From positions 1 to 7,165 of the forward strand of contig JAOUFO010000089.1 of assembly GCA_029858165.1 (NCBI GenBank): DNA of 7,165 nucleotides, given 5' to 3'. The position numbers were made by a program, and so were the translations under genes. The notes beneath the pieces are model-generated. The model was given only the letters and a program-made list of their open reading frames with translations. It made no database searches and was not told the origin of the DNA. This document shows positions 6,126 through 7,165 of the stretch, one piece after another. Position 1 is the stretch's first letter. Every line of letters starts with the position of its first letter. Origin of the DNA: Deltaproteobacteria bacterium (GTDB taxonomy: Bacteria > SAR324 > JACQKK01).

Positions 6126-6150
6126 CCTTCCTTATGGGAGGGAAGCAGGG
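6126..6150 (+). repeat. Solitary hairpin unit related to the left-edge array
   Basis: CCTTCC (6126-6131) pairs with GGGAGG (6136-6141) around the loop TTAT, with one T.G wobble. It is followed by GAAGCAGGG, resembling the array linker that begins AAGCAGG (273-279 and 372-378). Stem size, G/C polarity and linker start all match units in 1-404. This suggests a dispersed, REP-like family rather than a purely local expansion. Confidence 0.55.
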
Positions 6151-6154
6151 GGAG

Positions 6155-6183
6155 GGGAAAAAACAAGTGATGCAGAGGTTTCA
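6155..6183 (+). repeat. 29-bp imperfect direct repeat, copy A
   Basis: It shares GGGAAAAAAC, TGCA and AGGTTTCA in the same order and spacing with copy B at 6525-6553; 24 of 29 positions are identical by my count. The copies are 370 bp apart and bracket most of the gene-free spacer. Confidence 0.6.
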
Positions 6184-6254
6184 TCCCATAAGAGATTCAA
6201 CAAAAGGGACAAACCAACCAGGGGGAACAGACAACCAGAAAACAGACGCAAAGG

Positions 6255-6287
6255 AAACAGGATTCCGGCGGACAAACCGCCTGTTTT
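6255..6287 (+). terminator. Possible intrinsic terminator after the lipoprotein gene
   Basis: GGCGG (6267-6271) pairs with CCGCC (6277-6281) around the loop ACAAA. The flanks AAACA (6255-6259) and TGTTT (6282-6286) can pair further across a 7-nt bulge. The 3' side is TGTTTT (6282-6287), a short T-rich tail. It lies about 165 bp after the lipoprotein stop, so it could end the flagellin 3-lipoprotein transcript. The weak T-tract keeps confidence low. Confidence 0.35.
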
Positions 6288-6312
6288 ACACAAGCTGCGC
6301 CAAGCCAAAGGA

Positions 6313-6345
6313 GGTGCGGCAGGGAAGGACTCTCTCTGCCGCATC
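6313..6345 (+). other. 10-bp hairpin in the lipoprotein-mnmE spacer
   Basis: TGCGGCAG (6315-6322) pairs perfectly with CTGCCGCA (6336-6343), extended outward by G.T and G-C pairs to 6313/6345, around a 13-nt loop. No T-run follows. Together with the dyads at 6255-6287 and 6374-6420 it makes a compact run of structure that could belong to an untranslated RNA or a long leader. No known RNA family is recognised. Confidence 0.45.
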
Positions 6346-6373
6346 CCCCTGGTTTCCTGGGCAAACAGCCACA

Positions 6374-6420
6374 GGCCACATCCTGGATCACGGGTGGGAT
6401 GCATACCGGATGGAATGGCC
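6374..6420 (+). other. Long-range hairpin upstream of mnmE
   Basis: GGCCA (6374-6378) pairs with TGGCC (6416-6420). Above a 3-nt bulge, CATCC (6379-6383) pairs with GGATG (6408-6412), giving ten base pairs with a 24-nt loop. A T6 run follows at 6431-6436, 10 nt beyond the stem, which is too far for a standard intrinsic terminator. It may be part of a structured RNA. Confidence 0.35.
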
Positions 6421-6488
6421 CACAATCAGGTTTTTTGAACAAACAAAGTTGGAAAAACATAGGGAGACCTCTGCGTAACTGCCAAAAG

Positions 6489-6514
6489 CTCCCGTTTTGA
6501 TTAAAAAGCGGGGG
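6489..6514. other. Hairpin before the second direct-repeat copy
   Basis: CTCCCGTTTT (6489-6498) pairs with AAAA (6504-6507) and CGGGGG (6509-6514), with G6508 bulged and one T.G wobble. On the - strand the stem is followed by AGCTTTTGG, so a weak - strand terminator is possible; the + strand has no T-tract. A G-rich 3' arm with T.G wobble recalls the array units, but similarity is low. Confidence 0.3.
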
Positions 6515-6524
6515 TTTGGGGAAT

Positions 6525-6553
6525 GGGAAAAAACGGGTTGTGCATAGGTTTCA
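6525..6553 (+). repeat. 29-bp imperfect direct repeat, copy B
   Basis: It matches copy A at 6155-6183 at 24 of 29 positions. Both copies are preceded by an AGC(A/G)GGGG segment and a nearby hairpin, so the repeated unit may be larger than 29 bp with a short indel. Copy B ends 57 bp before the mnmE start. Confidence 0.6.
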
Positions 6554-6610
6554 AAGGGATTGAAAAGTTTCATTTTGGAACACAGGTCTACTCAGGGAGA
6601 ATCCAAAGCC

Positions 6611-7165
6611 ATGAAATGGCGCAATGAGGAGACCATCGCGGCCATATCCACCCCCCTGGGGGTGGGCGGAGTGGCCATGGTGCGCATCAGCGGAACAACC
6701 GCCGTCCACATCGCGGAGGGGCTGTTTCGCCCTACGGGAAAAACCGGGCTGGCCCAGGCCCAAAGCCACCGGATGATTCATGGCTGGGTGGTCAGCGACG
6801 ACCAGCCGTTGGATGAAGTGTTGGCGGTATGGATGAAAGCGCCCCATTCCTACACCGGGGAAGACGTGGTGGAAATCCATTGCCATGGGGGAAACCTGGT
6901 GGCCCGCCGGATTCTGGAACTGGCCCTTGGAGGGGGGGCCATTTTGGCCCAGGCCGGGGAATTCACCCTGCGGGCTTTTTTGAATGGACGGATGGATTTG
7001 ACCCGGGTGGAGGCGGTGGGGGATATCATCCATTCCACTTCCGATCTGGGATTGAAGGTTTCCGCCGGTCAGTTGCGGGGCCGGTTGTACGGGGCCATCC
7101 GGGATATGACCGACCGGGTGGCCCATGTGGCAGCCCTGGTGACCGCCGCCATTGACTTCCCCGAA
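6611..7165 (+). CDS. mnmE: MnmE (TrmE) N-terminal part, truncated by window end
   Basis: MnmE is a GTPase that works with MnmG to install the (carboxymethyl)aminomethyl group at C5 of the wobble uridine in certain tRNAs, using a methylene-tetrahydrofolate-derived carbon. The 185 visible residues cover the N-terminal folate-binding domain (about 1-120): ETIAAISTPLGVGGVAMVRISG (7-28), APHSYTGEDVVEIHCHGG (77-94) and AGEFTLRAFLNGRMDLTRVEAV (115-136). They then enter the helical domain, ending at AAIDFPE. The GTPase domain and the C-terminal Cys lie beyond the window; full-length homologues are about 450 residues. The start ATG at 6611 follows GGAGA (6596-6600) with 10-nt spacing. mnmE is often next to yidC or mnmG; yidC is not the upstream neighbour here. 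Confidence 0.96.
   Translation, partial: MKWRNEETIAAISTPLGVGGVAMVRISGTTAVHIAEGLFRPTGKTGLAQAQSHRMIHGWVVSDDQPLDEVLAVWMKAPHSYTGEDVVEIHCHGGNLVARRILELALGGGAILAQAGEFTLRAFLNGRMDLTRVEAVGDIIHSTSDLGLKVSAGQLRGRLYGAIRDMTDRVAHVAALVTAAIDFPE

Larger units (their letters stand above)
6091..6610. other. 520-bp gene-free, structured intergenic region
   Basis: No protein gene is convincing here. The spacer is A/purine-rich around 6195-6260, unlike the GC-rich genes. It contains one hairpin unit like those of the left-edge array (6126-6150), two copies of a 29-bp imperfect direct repeat (6155-6183 and 6525-6553), and four strong dyads (6255-6287, 6313-6345, 6374-6420, 6489-6514). A T6 run sits at 6431-6436. A promoter for mnmE is expected but none is clear; TTGAAC around 6435 followed by CATAGG at 17-nt spacing is too weak to call. 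Confidence 0.6.

Noticed and set aside
6017..6478. 153-codon + strand ORF after the lipoprotein
   Set aside because: It begins inside the lipoprotein gene in another frame, has no SD or motifs, and spans the strong hairpins and a direct repeat copy.

Overview
The window comes from the chromosome of a flagellated, GC-rich, Gram-negative bacterium. It carries three tandem flagellin-family genes, a small predicted lipoprotein gene and the 5' part of mnmE, all on the + strand. The flagellins share a central segment (around HKEYG...F.VSS...GVLS) that, from memory, is typical of deltaproteobacterial (sensu lato) and magnetococcal flagellins. A proteobacterium of that kind is my best guess; the sequence does not settle the lineage.

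Layout. Positions 1-404 hold an array of about 12 short palindromic (hairpin) units with a 33-bp period, cut by the left edge. Positions 405-719 are a structured, apparently non-coding leader with at least five more hairpins, ending in a possible 7-codon mini-ORF and a strong Shine-Dalgarno (SD) site. Flagellin 1 (720-2174) and flagellin 3 (4115-5599) look like normal filament subunits. Between them, 2257-3768 encodes a full-length but strongly diverged flagellin homologue. It keeps the central domain and parts of D1, but its N-terminal D0 helix is replaced by a proline-rich segment and its C-terminal D0 is degraded. A lipoprotein of unknown function (5641-6090) follows flagellin 3 closely. 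A 520-bp gene-free stretch (6091-6610) has a solitary hairpin unit, a 29-bp imperfect direct repeat and several strong hairpins. The window ends inside mnmE, the tRNA wobble-uridine modification GTPase.

How the genes fit together. Flagellins 1 and 3 probably co-polymerise or are used alternatively in one filament. The middle paralogue cannot plausibly build the usual D0 coiled-coil core, so it may be a specialised minor component, a non-polymerising secreted relative, or a gene drifting out of use that is still open. The lipoprotein is close enough to flagellin 3 to share its transcript. mnmE is separated by a long structured spacer and is probably expressed independently.

The two most unusual features are the diverged flagellin and the hairpin array. 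Stems in the array show compensatory changes, and all clear wobble pairs are of the T.G type that would pair only in + strand RNA (or + strand single-stranded DNA).
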